Below, one piece after another: positions 1-13,300 of a DNA stretch of 64,000 nucleotides (within the stretch, counting starts at the first letter, position 1; every line of letters starts with the position of its first letter). Where the stretch lies: the NCBI GenBank assembly GCA_018697195.1, contig CM031870.1, positions 15,364,179-15,428,178 of the forward strand, given 5' to 3'. A program made the translations under genes and the position numbers. The notes beneath the pieces were generated by a model. The model did no database searches and had not been told where the DNA came from. It saw only the letters and a program-made list of their open reading frames with translations. This DNA is from Certhia americana (taxonomy: Eukaryota > Chordata > Aves > Passeriformes > Certhiidae).

Positions 1-33
1 TGAACATCCTTTGCAATATGTTTTTTTTTGCAG

Positions 34-74
34 TGGGAGTCTTCTGTTCTCCTAAGTGGAATGTTAGTGTAAAG
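34..74 (+). other. TBC1D24: Probable 5' UTR exon of TBC1D24
   Basis: A pyrimidine tract ending in TTTGCAG at 33 is followed by 41 nt and then a GTAAGG donor at 75. This looks like an internal untranslated exon upstream of the first coding exon. It contains ATG TTA GTG TAA at 61-72, a three-codon upstream ORF. The promoter and first exon lie outside the window. The exon is inferred from splice signals only. Confidence 0.55.
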
Positions 75-323
75 GTAAGGGAAATTAATTTCCTGGGGAG
101 ATGGCCTCAGGATCAGCCTCTTGGCTGCCTTTGATAAATTACTGCAGTAGGAGTTACTGACAGAATGGAAGAAAAGTTTGGCTTAAAAAAGCATCTTTAA
201 CTTTCTTTGCTTTAGAAAACAGTTTTACCATTGCAGGAATAAGTATGTACGTATGTGTATTCATAAAGAAAATAAGCAATTATCTGTTACTCAGATATCT
301 GGTTTTTTACTTTCCTTTTGCAG
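75..323 (+). other. TBC1D24: Short intron in the TBC1D24 5' UTR
   Basis: This intron runs from the GTAAGG donor at 75 to a CTTTTGCAG acceptor ending at 323. It holds no ORF or repeat that I recognise. Confidence 0.5.
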
Positions 324-395
324 AAAAATCCAAGAGTCCATCAATGACTAAGGTCTCTGTTCTTACGGTTTATGTGATTTGCTTCTCCTGGAGCC
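324..395 (+). other. TBC1D24: 5' UTR part of TBC1D24 coding exon 1
   Basis: This is the sequence between the acceptor ending at 323 and the start codon at 396. It contains two further upstream ATGs: one at 344, out of frame, whose ORF overlaps the main start, and a start-stop ATG TGA at 372-377. Confidence 0.65.
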
Positions 396-403
396 ATGGA
401 TGA
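344..403 (+). promoter_or_regulatory. Overlapping upstream ORF in TBC1D24 leader
   Basis: The ATG at 344 opens a 19-codon frame that stops with TGA at 401-403. It is out of frame with the main ATG at 396 and overlaps it by 8 nt. Ribosomes that start here cannot simply reinitiate at 396, so it could dampen TBC1D24 translation. The start context is moderate (A at -3 relative to the ATG triplet region, A at +4), whereas the main start, GAGCCATGG, is strong. Confidence 0.45.
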
Positions 404-1354
404 ATTCAGCCGCTTTGTGGACTGGGACAAAATGGATGTGAGTGCCCAGAGCCAGGATACGAAAGAGCTCACCTGCACAGACTTCCACGAGCTCAAGCAG
501 CTGGCCCGACAGGGCTATTGGGCCAAAAACCATTCTCTGAGAGCCAAAGTGTACCACAAACTCATCAGCAATATCCCATGCCGCACAGTGACCCCGGATG
601 CTAACGTGTACCGGGACATCGTGGTGAAGATCGTCGGGAAGCGCAGCAGCAGCTGCCTACCCCTGCCGGAGTTCGTGGACAACAGCCTGATCCCCACGTA
701 CTGCCTGAACGCAGAGGGCACGGGGGCTGTCAGGAAGATCCTCCTGTGCATCGCCAATCAGTTCCCGGACATCTCCTTCTGCCCGGCGCTGCCCGCGCTG
801 ACCGCGCTGCTGCTGCACTACAGCAGGGACGAGGCCGAGTGCTTCGAGCAGGTCTGCCGCATCCTGGCCTGCAACGACCCCTCCAAGCGCCTCATCGACC
901 AGACCTTTCTGGCCTTTGAGTCCTCCTGCATGACCTTCGGGGACCTGGTGAACAAGTACTGCCAGGCTGCCCACAAGCTGATGGTGGCCGTGTCTGAGGA
1001 CGTGCTGGAGGTGTACTCGGACTGGCAGCGCTGGCTCTTCGGAGAGCTGCCCATGGCCTACGTTGCGCGGGTCTTCGACGTCTTCCTGGTGGAAGGGTAC
1101 AAAGTTCTCTATCGTGTCGCGCTGGCGCTCCTGAAATTCTTCCACAAAGTCAGAGCTGGGCAGCCCATGGAGTCTGACAGCATCCAGCAGGACGTTCGAG
1201 CCTTTGTGAGGGACATTGCCAAGTCAGTGTCCCCAGAGAGGCTCCTGGAAAAAGCCTTTGCTATCCGCCTCTTCTCCCGGAAGGAGATCCAGCTCCTGCA
1301 GATGGCCAACGAGAAGGCTCTGCAGCAGAAGGGCATCACGGTCAAACAGAAAAG
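396..1354 (+). CDS. TBC1D24: TBC1D24 coding exon 1 (TBC domain)
   Basis: This large exon encodes residues 1-319 plus two bases of the next codon, covering the whole TBC domain. It ends at a GTAGGG donor. Unspliced read-through meets TAG at 1356. The codon use is strongly GC-rich (many GCC, CTG, AAG), unlike the AT-rich introns around it. Confidence 0.97.
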
Positions 1355-4300
1355 GTAGGGCTCAGCACAGGTAACCTGGGCACTATCCTGATTTTTCCCA
1401 GTGTGTGGAGCAGTCAGGCAGCCCTGCTTGACTGGTGGGGAAGCTCCACGGGTGCATGCTGGCATCTGCTGGTGCATTTTCTCTGCAGAAAAACTCAGCA
1501 GCTCCAAAATCAAGCATTGCTGGGATTGCAATAGGAAGTGTAGCTGAACTGTTACGATACAGGAGGAACAGAAGTTTCTTTTGGCTCACTCAGTTATGAA
1601 TTTATACAAGTATATATTAATTACAAGTGGTACATCTCAAATGTGTGTTTCATAAGCAGTTTTTCAATTAAAAGGCTTGGAAAAAACACTGATAAATTAC
1701 TTGGAAGAAACATACCCGAAGAAATGTGAAAATTGATTCTTAAATGTGTTATTATTTGTATAAAAATGTCAATTTGATGCTGCCCAGTACAGTTTCTTTA
1801 GTGCAAGGCACTGTCACAGGTGGGAACATTTTGCCTCACTAAGGTGCTGTTTTAACAGAGCAAGGAAGAAAAAAGTCTTATTTACAGGTTACTTTTTAAA
1901 TAAATTCGACTGCAAGCCTCCTGGAAGTCAAGAGTATAGTACTCACAGGTAGGAGCTGACCTGTTTTTTGACAGGTTCACGTACTATTAGAAAACATCAT
2001 TCTGATAGAACCATGCAAGAGAAGGGTGACTACACAGATCCAAGAAACTGTTGCATAATCACAAGCCCTTCTCAGAAATAAGGAAAAAGGCAACTCTGAA
2101 TCCAGTAAATGAAATCCTGCTCTGATGTGACAGTAAAAGTCACACTGATAAAAAGCTTAGCTGAAACGCCTCTCGATGGATATAGAAAAGGCAGCAGTGT
2201 ATTAATCTGAAGAAAATTAATGCCAAGTTAAAATGTGTGTGCAGATAAGTGGTGTGTGTTCTGTTTTTCCAGAGGCCTCTGACAGCAGAAAACTTCTCCC
2301 AACCATTTTTGACCTCTCAAGTTTAAGTGTTGGACAGTTCTATGAACTGCCCTGCCCTCTGAAGAGAGGTGACTTCTAAAAGTCCCCTGGGTCAGTGAGT
2401 GTGATATTTGGAACTTGATATTCTGGACACACAGTCTCATTTTGTCTAAACCTCCACTGATGCTGGCTCTTCCAGCCAACTGCATTGCTGGGTTAGTTAC
2501 AGTAGTTGCAAACAGACACCATTCCATGGCATAGCAATGCATACTCAGTACATTTCAGCCTAAAAGATCTCATAAATGCCAGCTGAACCCCCTTCCTGTG
2601 TCTGCAGACATGTAAAGCTCCCCCCAGTCTCTTCCAAGGGTTAATTTTTTAGACTCATGGCTTGGTGTACAGTTAGCTTCAGCATTTTCCTGTCAGTCTC
2701 AAATATTTCAAGGCCTTTAGCCACTGGATTGTCACACTGGAGGCAGTTCAGACCATTGTATTTGAGACTTGTGACAAACTACTGACTCCTCCACTGTGTC
2801 TTCCTGTTAGGAAGTTCAAGAGAGTTGTAATACCCTTGAGTATATTGTTTAAAAAAAGAATTGGAGCTTTAAATAAAAATAAAATTTAAAAAATAATTGA
2901 AATAAAGCAGAGAAGAAGAAAACATACATCAACCAACCACAGACACTCCAAAAGCTCCTGCTGTGTTAAATGATGCAGAGAAATTCTCAGTCAGAGCAGT
3001 GATGCTTTCAAAGCAAAAGGCAGTAATATACCCAAATAAAGCCAGTAGTTACTGCTATGCAGGCAGAGTTGCTACTGAAAAACTTTCATCCTCTCTTGGC
3101 TGCCTTTGTAACCCCACTGAAATTTCTCAGTGTCCCCAGGCCTGGTGGTGCTGGGAGCTTGGTTTGGCTCAGTGTGGGTGCTCAGTGTGGGCAGATGGAA
3201 GTGCAGGAGGAGTGAACTGTTCTCCAGGGCTCCACGGGCTGCCAGTGACTTCTCTTCTCCAGCTGTGTTTAGCCTGTGCAAGGAGAAGATGATTTATTTT
3301 CCCATCACATAACAAAAAAGGGGGAAAATAGAAATAGAAATATTTTAACCTGTTCTTTAGTGCTTGGTGACTCAAATCAAACCTTGCTTTGTTTCTCTCC
3401 CAGCTCCTTGAACTCACTTTGTCATGGATGTTGGAAGTCACTGATCTTTTCTGTCTTTTTTTGTCTTTCTCCTTGTATGTTCTCCTTCTGTCCATTCTAT
3501 CTCCACTGCACCACTCCTGTTTGCAGTCTTGCACCTCCCAAAAGGTAGGTTAAAACTCTTGACTCTTGGCACTTGGCTCGTTCCTGTTCTCTTTGGCTCA
3601 TTGTTTTTTCCAAAGCCATCACGAGTTACTAACACTGGGCAGGAGAAGCAGGGCAGCAGTCAGAGCACCCGATTGCTGTGCCACAGCTCCTGAATTCCCT
3701 CCTGCAAAGTTAGCTCATAGCACCTGCAGAGCTGGGAGAGAGGGGCTGGTGTGCCCAAGGGGTCAGCACTTCAGACAGCAGGACACCCATGTTTTCCAGA
3801 GTGGGAACGAGTACTGATGTGGAGGAAGTATGTGGTGGGATTATGATTATGGCTATAAAGGGCTGTTATAATAATGGTCCTTTCTACTCTGGAAGAAAAA
3901 GTGTAATATTTTTTAAACATCTCAAATAACAGCTCAGAAGAGCTGTTAGGTATCATCCCATCTCCAAGCCTGGTATATGCTGTTGCATTAGATGTGAAAC
4001 AGAGTCAGCTTTATCTTCTTTGGAAGCTTTCTGCAGTTAATTGGAAAAATTTTGGACTGACCCCAACTTGGCATGCTCCTAAGAGTGACCTGTCTCTGTT
4101 CATAGTAGATTATTTTTAAGTAGGTAGGGTTATTTTAGAGTCGAGAAGACAAGACTCTCTTTCTATGTCAAGGAGGTCAGAGTTACTCAGCCATAGAGCA
4201 TTAATGGTTAATGAAGTCATTTATCAAGTCTTGGCCTGAAAAGTAAATCTTAAAGAACAGAACCCAGTGAGTGGATTGTGATACCTGATAAGTAGAGAAC

Positions 4301-7300
4301 TTGGAAAGAGGAAGGCTGCCCTGGAAATATTAAACACTGCAGATGTTTGGGTTTAAATTCATGCCTTTGAGAAACCTCTGGCCTTGCTGCAGGTGCCCTG
4401 AGTTAACTTCAGTGAGTGATGCACATTAACATTTGTACTAATTTATAAAATCAAAGTGGGAATTAACTTCCTCATGTTTTCATGTTTGAAAGAACATCTT
4501 AACAGACTAAGCAAAGCATGTGTCGTACCTTAACTTCTACGTTGAGGATTTTACCTCTAATAAATCATCAAGCTGTTAATCCCAGTCAAGCAAATCTTCA
4601 GCATCTGTGTATTATTTTTGCAGTTAGGTTGTTCTGAAAGTAGCAGGAAGCTTTGATTTATGCTAGGAAGCATTTTGGGTTGGAGGGGACTTCGGGAGAG
4701 CGGGGTCTGTTGATGCTGATCTGGACACAGGACTACATTTCAGGTTTATATACCACAAATTACTTATATTACTATTTATGACTGTAAAAGAAATCTCCGT
4801 TTGCCACACAATTATGGCCTCACTGAAATTATAATGGATTTTAAGGATAACGCATCTCCTCTAAGGTTTGCTCCAAGCCAGAGTAGAGCAGGAAGATGTA
4901 ATTCAATGAGTAATCTGTGGAGTTGGGCATTTGTTGGTTTTTGAATAATACAGGGCACATCCACTTTGACAGGTGCTGCTGCATGTCCTCAACTTTGGCT
5001 TTACCTTTGGGAACTTGGAGGTCTCTGAAGCACATTGTACTAATGATGGAGTTGGAAAAACAACATTCCTATGAAATTAGCAAATGCTGCTTTATTAAAC
5101 ATTAATTGTGCTGGGTTTCAAATCTGATTCCTTGGAATAATAACAGTTGAACAAGTCTTTCCAACATCAGCAATCAAAAGAACGTTGTCATGCAACTCCC
5201 AGTAGCTGAGGAAAACACTAATGCAGGGTGTAAAACCTCCTGAATTTGTTCAGTTCTAGTGGTGGACTTTAATGCTGTCCAGATTTACTGTTCTCTCAAG
5301 CTACAATGTTTTCACAGATGACCCTGAAAGGAGTGGAGTGGTGAAGGCTAAACTTAGTTTTCCTCAATGAATATAAACCAAAAAATTTGGGTTTTTTCTC
5401 AGCCCTCTTGTGTTCTGTTCGTTTTCACTCATTGGTTACTTTGAAAAACAACTGCCAAACTGAAGGAGATGATTTTCAGTGTCACTAGATAAACACTGTC
5501 AAAAATAGGAGAATTAATACAGGGTAAATACTTGTAACTAGTTGCAATTTTCTGGAAGCCCCCAAATAGTTGTATGTTTGCTCAGCAGCATGGAGTTTGG
5601 TTTGGTAGGTGCAGGCCCTATGTGGACACTTCTCACACAGGGTCAGGTTTCAGTCTCAACCATCCACAGCTGTGATTTGTTACTGGGAAATAGCAGATCA
5701 TTTTGTTACACTGGTTTAACTAGATGCTGCTATTAAATGTAAAATTATTTACCATGATATTCAAAGGGCAGGAACTGTGTGCCTGGTACAGATTTAAATG
5801 GCCACTACAGTGGTAAATGTTTCCTAGTAAAACAGAAAGATCTGTTTGAAAAGGTGATGATTTACCTACATGGAAGAGTTGTGGGAAGGCACAGGGTACT
5901 GACAGGGATGTGTTCAGAGTGCTGCTGAACACAGGCTTTGAGAGGGGCTTGGGTAGGAGAGTCTTTAAATCAGCAGTTCAGAGGAGCCAGGAGGAGGAAA
6001 AAGGGCAGAAGCAGAACCCTGAGTGTGAGAGCCTTTTAGAAAAAAGAACTGGAGTTTAGTTACCCAAACAGCTCACAAAAAAAGGTGAAAAATGTACAGA
6101 CCAGGTATACAAGTAATTCTGAGGCTTGCTTGAGGTGTACATTTAAACCTGTTTTAATATTTGTTACTAAGTCATAGCCTATTTATCACCATTGCTATTG
6201 TGCTGGAAATTCATTCTAATAAACAGTTGACTGCCCTGAATATTTTTAATCCTTAAATGTGGGGGGAGGAAGAATTCTTGTTTTCTGCTGAGTGAAATCA
6301 AGGCTCTGTCTCTCAGCTCTGTTCCATGGTGACACCAGTTTTAGCTGCAGACCTGCCAGAGCACAGAGGGTGAGACCTAAAATAAGATTCTAGACATGAG
6401 GGTTCAAGGCTGTGTTCCAGCCTGCTGTGTTTCAGTGGATCCCTCCTCTGCCTCAGATTGCTGTGTTTGAAAATACAGATTATGTCCCTAGTCAGTGATA
6501 CTGCGAGTTTTAAAACACATAAATAGTTACAGCTTGCTTAAATAGCTACCCACTAGAAGTTCCTTGCATTAAATAATGCAGGATAGCAATGCAAAGACTG
6601 ATTTCGTTCATTTGGCTATAGTCAGCAGTAATTTTAGTAATTTTTTTTAAGCGACCTAAAGAATCACTTCATTCAAAATGCTGACACCAAGGTGCCTACA
6701 GTAAATTCCAGAAAGCAGTTCCCAGTGTCTCCAATTTGCGCTGCCCTGCACTGCAAATGCTGCTGATTTTTTGGTACTACAAGCATGAAAAATAAAAAAA
6801 ATATCTATATTGTGTGTTTTAGGGAGTGAGCTAAGCTATCCAGATCCATGCAGAGGATTGAGGACCCCTTCATGATCATGAAACTGAGAGAAAAGAAATG
6901 TGTAATGGGGAAAAAAAAAAATCAGAAATAGGCAACTGTTTGCACCCAAACCCTTGCATGCAGAGCAAAGTAATAAAGCTTTATTTAACACCTGGCTGCC
7001 CAGGAATTCAGTGACTTGTGCAAATTCTGTGTCCTGGGCTGTCACCATTGCATTTTAAGCATTTAACATAGACTGTGGAAACAAATACTGTCTAATCCCC
7101 AGGCTCTGGGTTTGTGTGCTTGTTTAATCTGAAAAATGAAGGCTGGTGATAGATTGATACGTTCAAGTGTTTAAAAGCTATGAATCAATCCTTCTAACTG
7201 CATCAGGCCCTTCTGGGGGTACAGGGATTTCCTTCCTAGTGTCAGTGTCCAGCATTCCCTAATGTTCCCAGGCTCCATCTGTAACCATGATCCCAGGAAC

Positions 7301-10300
7301 ATTTTTGATTCATAATGAAGTGGAATTCATTGGTAATGACATGTTTCCAAGAAGTGGAACTTCTCGAAAGCTTCAAATATTTGCTTTGGATTAAAAAATT
7401 GCTTACCCTGGTAACACTGATGGCTCTAAAGTTTCTGAGGTGGTTAGGAATTCTCTAATCCCACGATACAGGCAGGACCTCAGAGATAGGAAAAATACTA
7501 CCTCTTCCTCTTAGATCCTGGCTGTTTGTTCAGGTATTCTGTTCTCTGTGCTTAAATACAAGTGCAACAGCAAATACAAGGCTATGGTCATTTTTAGTGG
7601 CTCAGTGTTGTGTCTTCTGCATGTAAAGGTGCAGGCCACAGCTGCCATGCAGAGAACAGAAAATACAGTCAGGCCAGACCTCTGTCTCTGAGGATTATGT
7701 TAAATTGTGGTAGTTTATTGCCTTCACCAAGTTACAGCCACCTAATCCCGTGGGCTGGAGCTTTGACCAATAATTTATATGCTGGAGTCTGTTAGTGTTC
7801 ATCTGTCTTCTCATGTTTCAGTTCAGTAATCCAAAACTTGTTAAATTATTGCTTCTCAGTGTTTTGTGTTGTATTTCTCAGGCAGAATGTGCACTTGGCA
7901 GTTCACGCTGAGAACTTCAAATCAGAAATTGTCAGTGTGAAGGAGATGCGGGATATCTGGTCATGGATCCCAGAGCGATTTGCACTGTGCCAGCCCCTCC
8001 TGCTTTTCACCACCTTGGAACATGGCTGTAGTCTGAGCAGGTAAGGAAAACCTTCCTCTCTCTCCTCTACTCTAGGGCAGAAAGGAGCAACTGGTGAAGT
8101 GTTTGCTGGATTGACAAAAAGGCCGTGCTTAGTCAGGACTTGATCTGAAGAATATAATTAATAATGGAATATAAATGTGACAAATTCCTGTTGCCTGTAG
8201 CATTTGACTGGGCTGTTTCCTATGCCAGAATATTTTAAACTGTCCAAGATCAATTGGAAAAGTCAACCTTGGATCAGTTCACAGATTCTGTAGGTCTGAG
8301 TGTGGTTCCTTAAGAGTTTGAATGGTTTAACTCAGTGGCTGCAGGCACTTTGATAGATAACCACATTCGAACTGGTCCAAGGAAGAAGAGAACTGGAAGT
8401 TACCTATGAATCTGATTGTTTGGGGTTTTTTAAAGTCAGATAAACTAGATATGAGTTGTCCTTGCACTTGGTACAGAAGACTAACACTACAGCTCCTAAG
8501 AATGACTTTGCCATCAGCAGTTGAGGTGCTGAGGCAGGGAGTGACCTGCTCTCCCAGCCTTATATGCCCATGAGGAAGAGATAAGCAAGCAAGGAGAATG
8601 CATCACAATTCATTTCCGTGAAGACCTAAAGCCCTTCAGACATGGCCATCCAGCCCTCCAGTTTTACAATCCTTTACGTTGTTTCAATTCAAAATGCTGA
8701 CAAATGCTGCAGTTGATCTAGGTAAGCTTCTAGTTATTCTTCAGAGACATAAACTGTACAGGGAACTAAGTAGAGAACAACCACTTGATAGTATTTGTTT
8801 ACACCCAGCTGTAATATTTACATAGACTGTATCAAGGATTTGCAGGATATTCTTAGTCTTCAGGGGTTTTTTTGCTGTGGCATGAGTTGGAGAAGGATGC
8901 AGTGCCTGTCCTTGTGGAGGAAGGGAGCTGCAGCTGGTGACAATCAAGTGCTCACTTTGTTGTGCTCTGCACTTCAGGTTCTATTCCCACAGCGAGGGAC
9001 ATGAACCAACTCTGCTCCTCATCAAGACAACAGCAAAAGAGGTGAGTGAGGCCAAAGACAAGTGACTAAAGAGGGGTTTGGGCCAGTGTGTAATGCTGTG
9101 TTGCAACACACAGCTGTTTATAATAAAATGAATAAGCAACATTAGGCTTTGGTTTTTTAAGAATCCCTGCCTTCAGTTATTCTCTTTGTTGGTTATAGGA
9201 CTATGCACTCTTGGGCAGACCTTGCAAACCAGGTCTTGGTTAACTGGTTTTTGTCTTGCAAGTGGTGTGTGGTGATGGATTACAGCAGCTCATTTTGCTC
9301 TTGGACAGACTCTGAAATGCAGAATCAGAGGGACAGAGTGGGAATTGTGCTGAAGTTATGATTCATAGAAGATATTTTCATTTTCTCAAGGATATGAGGA
9401 GAGAAAGTTGCAGAATTTAAATGGTATGAATAATGTTGGACTACGTGATGTGAAAACAAAAACCTTAACTTCATCTCGTTCTTGATTGGGAAAAAAAACA
9501 AGGAAGCTCTGAGAACCTGAGGAGGAGTGCACACTGGTCCCTTATTTCTGTTCCTGTATGTGACAATATTGGACAGCATAATATGAAAACAGCAACCTGC
9601 TTGTTTTAAAAATTAATACATAAAACAAGAAGTCTTCCCAGAACCTTCTCAGGAAAACACACAGGAACTTCCTGTAATGATGGTGTTGTCTGTGCCACTG
9701 TACATGACTTCTGAATATTCTGAATATTCTGTATATAACATTAAGCTGTTACTGCAGCTGTGGGCTTTATTGCTGCTTATATCTCTGCTGGATGACTGTC
9801 CAGGAATAAGCCCATTTTTACTCTTATTTGCATCTACCTACTGCTCACCCTCCAGGCCCTTTCATAGTTCTGCCTCTGATTTCTGGCGATTGAGATGCCA
9901 ATGGCTTATGGGATGCCCCTGGTGTCTAAAGGGTAGAGGGGGGGTACAATTATTTTGCTTCTTGTCTTGGAGCCTGTCAAAAGTCTGGCTTTGTAAGGGA
10001 TTCTGGTTTTTATAAGATGGTTTGTTTCTAACTGCTCAAAAAAGCATGTATTAGCCAAAAAAAAAGCCCCCAAAAACTAGCAGAAAAATATGGGGGGGTG
10101 TTTTGTGCTTATGGATTTGGAGGGGTTTTGCAAAGGGTTGTTCATCTTTTATTCATATTTATTTATATGTCTATAGTTAAGAAATGGACTTCTGGGTCAT
10201 CTAGATTTAATTCCAAATCTAAATTTAGATTTAAACCTAAATACAGATTTATTTATATAAAACAAATCTGATCTTCAGTAATTTTGTCCTAGGAGCTCTG

Positions 10301-13300
10301 CTTATGGAGGCCAAACAGCAAATGTACCTTAGAACAATTCTGTTGTAATCATAATTGTTTTTCTGTATTTGTTGTTCTGTATTAATTGTTCTGTATAATC
10401 ATAATTGTTTTTCTAGTTCCTGGGGGGGGGTGGGGGTGGGGGTGATGCTTTCATCCCACTCTTGGAGCCAGCCTCATTGTTTCCTCTGGGTGCACTTGGC
10501 AGGGATGTGTATTGCTGGTAGCAAAAATTCTAGTGCAAATACCAGGCTCCAGAGACCAGCTCTGCCCTCAAAACGTGCTTGTCGTTGTTGGAGACTATGT
10601 GGTTTGAGTGGCTGTTCTAAATACCTGAGCTAGTTCAGCATTTGCTTAGCTAAGCTGGCTTTAGCTACACTTGGAAATGTAAGAAAGCCACCAAGGCCCC
10701 TGTTTGACCAAAAAGTGTCCAGGCAGAGCTGCTCAGACTGTAACTTGGGACACCACTGCTGCTTTGCTGGCCAGAGTGGGGGAGTGGGAGTCAGGCTGTA
10801 CAGGCCTGAAGTGATCTGGGCTTTGGTACCTGGGGTTGTGTTAGAAAATGTCTCCCTTAAGACATCAGATGTAGGAAATCATTTAGGACAGTCCTAGGAT
10901 TTAGAGGTAACCACTGGTGGATTAAAGCAGTTTAAATCTCTCCTTAGACTTAAGTACTGGTGCTGTTTTAATCCACTGCTACAGAGACTCTGAAACTCAG
11001 CCTGAAGTGAAGCCTGCAGTTTTGGCCTCTGAAATGTCAGTGTCAGTGGGTTTTACACATTTTCTCTTTCAATGTGGGGCCTGACTGTGCTGTCTGTGCC
11101 AGGTCTGTGGGGCTTACCTGTCCACTGACTGGAGCGAGCGCCGGCGAGGAGGCAACAAGCTGAGTTTCTTTGGGACTGGGGAGTGCTTTGTGTTTAGGGT
11201 GAGTAAAACTTTTTATTGTTGCTGCCCAGGACCAAGACAGAACAACTGTTCTGGTTAACTGTCACCTCCCTTCCACTTAAAGAGGCTGGATTGTGTGGCT
11301 TTCTAATTTATAAACTTTATTGGACTCTTAATGAGGAGGAAAAATTTTTCTTTTAAGTTTTTAGTGTACCGGTGCCTGACAACCATTTTAGTGCAGAAAT
11401 TTTCACAATATCCCATCTGAACCTTCCCAGGCACAACTTGGGGCCATTTCCTCTTGTCTCTCTTGTTAACTGGGAGCAGAGCCTTTCCCCAACTGGCTCC
11501 ACCCTTTTTTTATGCAGTTACAGAGAAGGATGATCTAGAGATAAGAGATGCAATAAGGTAACTCAGAAGTTATTGCATTATTTCTTCAACCACCCAAAAA
11601 GCAAAGGAATAAAGGATAACATCTGGCCTAAAAGAAAGGTGATCCAAGTTTTACTGCTGACTGTGCGTGTGGAGCCTGAGGGACTGGAATCTTCTTTTCT
11701 GAGCAGAGCTCTGTGTAGTGTGTGTACACTAACGTCAGCTCTGCCCTTCTCTGTCTCTCTGCAGCTGCAGCCAGAAGTGGAACGCTACGAGTGGGTGATC
11801 ATAAAACACCCAGAACTGGCCTCGACTGGATCAGAGACAGAAAACCATGCCCAACCAGATTCCAGCAGCCTTTCCTCCAGCAGCATCCCTTCAGACCCCT
11901 CAGATCGCCTTTCTCCCTTCCTAGCAGCTCGGCACTTCAACCTGCCCTCCAAAACAGCCTCCATGTTCATGGCTGGCAGCAATGAGTGCATCATTGTAGG
12001 TGAGTCAGTGGGAGAATTCTGGCACACACACAGCCCAGCTCTCCTTAGATACATGGTAAATACACCTGGGCCCTTTAGCTCTCTCAGTAGAAAGAAAATT
12101 GCCCCAAACCTGACATCATTCAACCAAAATTTTCTGTGGGAAAACCTGCATACAAGCATTTTAGAGAATAGAGTAACTCATGGCTTTAAGTACAGCCATC
12201 CCTTCATACTGCCTAATTCACAATGAGAAGTAGTTCTCAAAAAGGAGCTTACTTTGCATCAAGGCTTTTGTAACACAGAGTAAACTATAAAACATGTTAA
12301 TTCTCCAGGAACTTTATTGGATCTGTGGTGCTGCTGACTTTGGCAAAAGTCTGCTTAGTAAAGTTGTCACTTAAATGGGATTTACAAGGAACAGGTCTAA
12401 AACCATAGTTGTCATTTTCCAAAAGCTTTACTTGACACTTGTTAGGAGAGCAACTGGCCTATAATTTCCTCTGTAATATCAAGTGTTGGCTGATTTCCCA
12501 CTTAGCCACATGTGCTCTAATCATAAAATCATGGAATTGTTTAGGTTGGAAAAGCCCTCTAAGACCATCAAGTCCAACCATTATCCCAGCACTGCCAAGG
12601 CCACCACTAACCCATGTCCCCAACTGCCACATCTACATGGTTTTTGTGCAGTTCCAGGGATGGTGACTCCACCACTGCCCTGGGTAACCTGTTCCAATGC
12701 CTGACCACCCTTTCAGTGCAGAAATTTTCCCAATATTCAACCTAAATCTTCCCTGGTGTTGAGGTACTTTCCTCTTGTCCTGTCACTTGTTCCCTGGGAG
12801 CAGAGCCCAACCCCAGTGGGGTCCCCACTCCTTTCAGGGAGGTGTGGAGTGTGATGGGTCCCACCAGCTGCTCCTATCAGCCTTAGGTAAGGGAGTCACT
12901 TCTATTTACTGTGTCCTGCACTATGGGTGGTAATTAGAGAGATACATAGAAGTGAATGTTGTACACTGGGGGCCAGAATTCCCACCCTTTTGATTCTTCA
13001 GATGGCTTTAGTAACTGTTCTTTGATGGCTGCCCAGTAACCAATAGGGAATCTTCCTTTTTGTTCTCCTAACACATTTCTGTCTTATCTTTATTTCACTT
13101 CTCTGCATTTTCTGACTGAAAGCTCGCTAGTTCACTATCCACTGGTGGATTAAAGCAGTTTAAATCTCTCTTTAGACATAAGTACTTGACATAGAGCCTT
13201 GACACAGACCCACAGATAACCAAAATGCTTTCAACTCTTACATGTTTTATAGTGATTTAGAAGACCTAGGCAGTGCTTTTACTTACTGATGCTGTTCTTC

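Noticed and set aside
657..1145. 162-codon - strand ORF opposite TBC1D24 exon 1
   Set aside because: Antisense shadow of a GC-rich coding exon.
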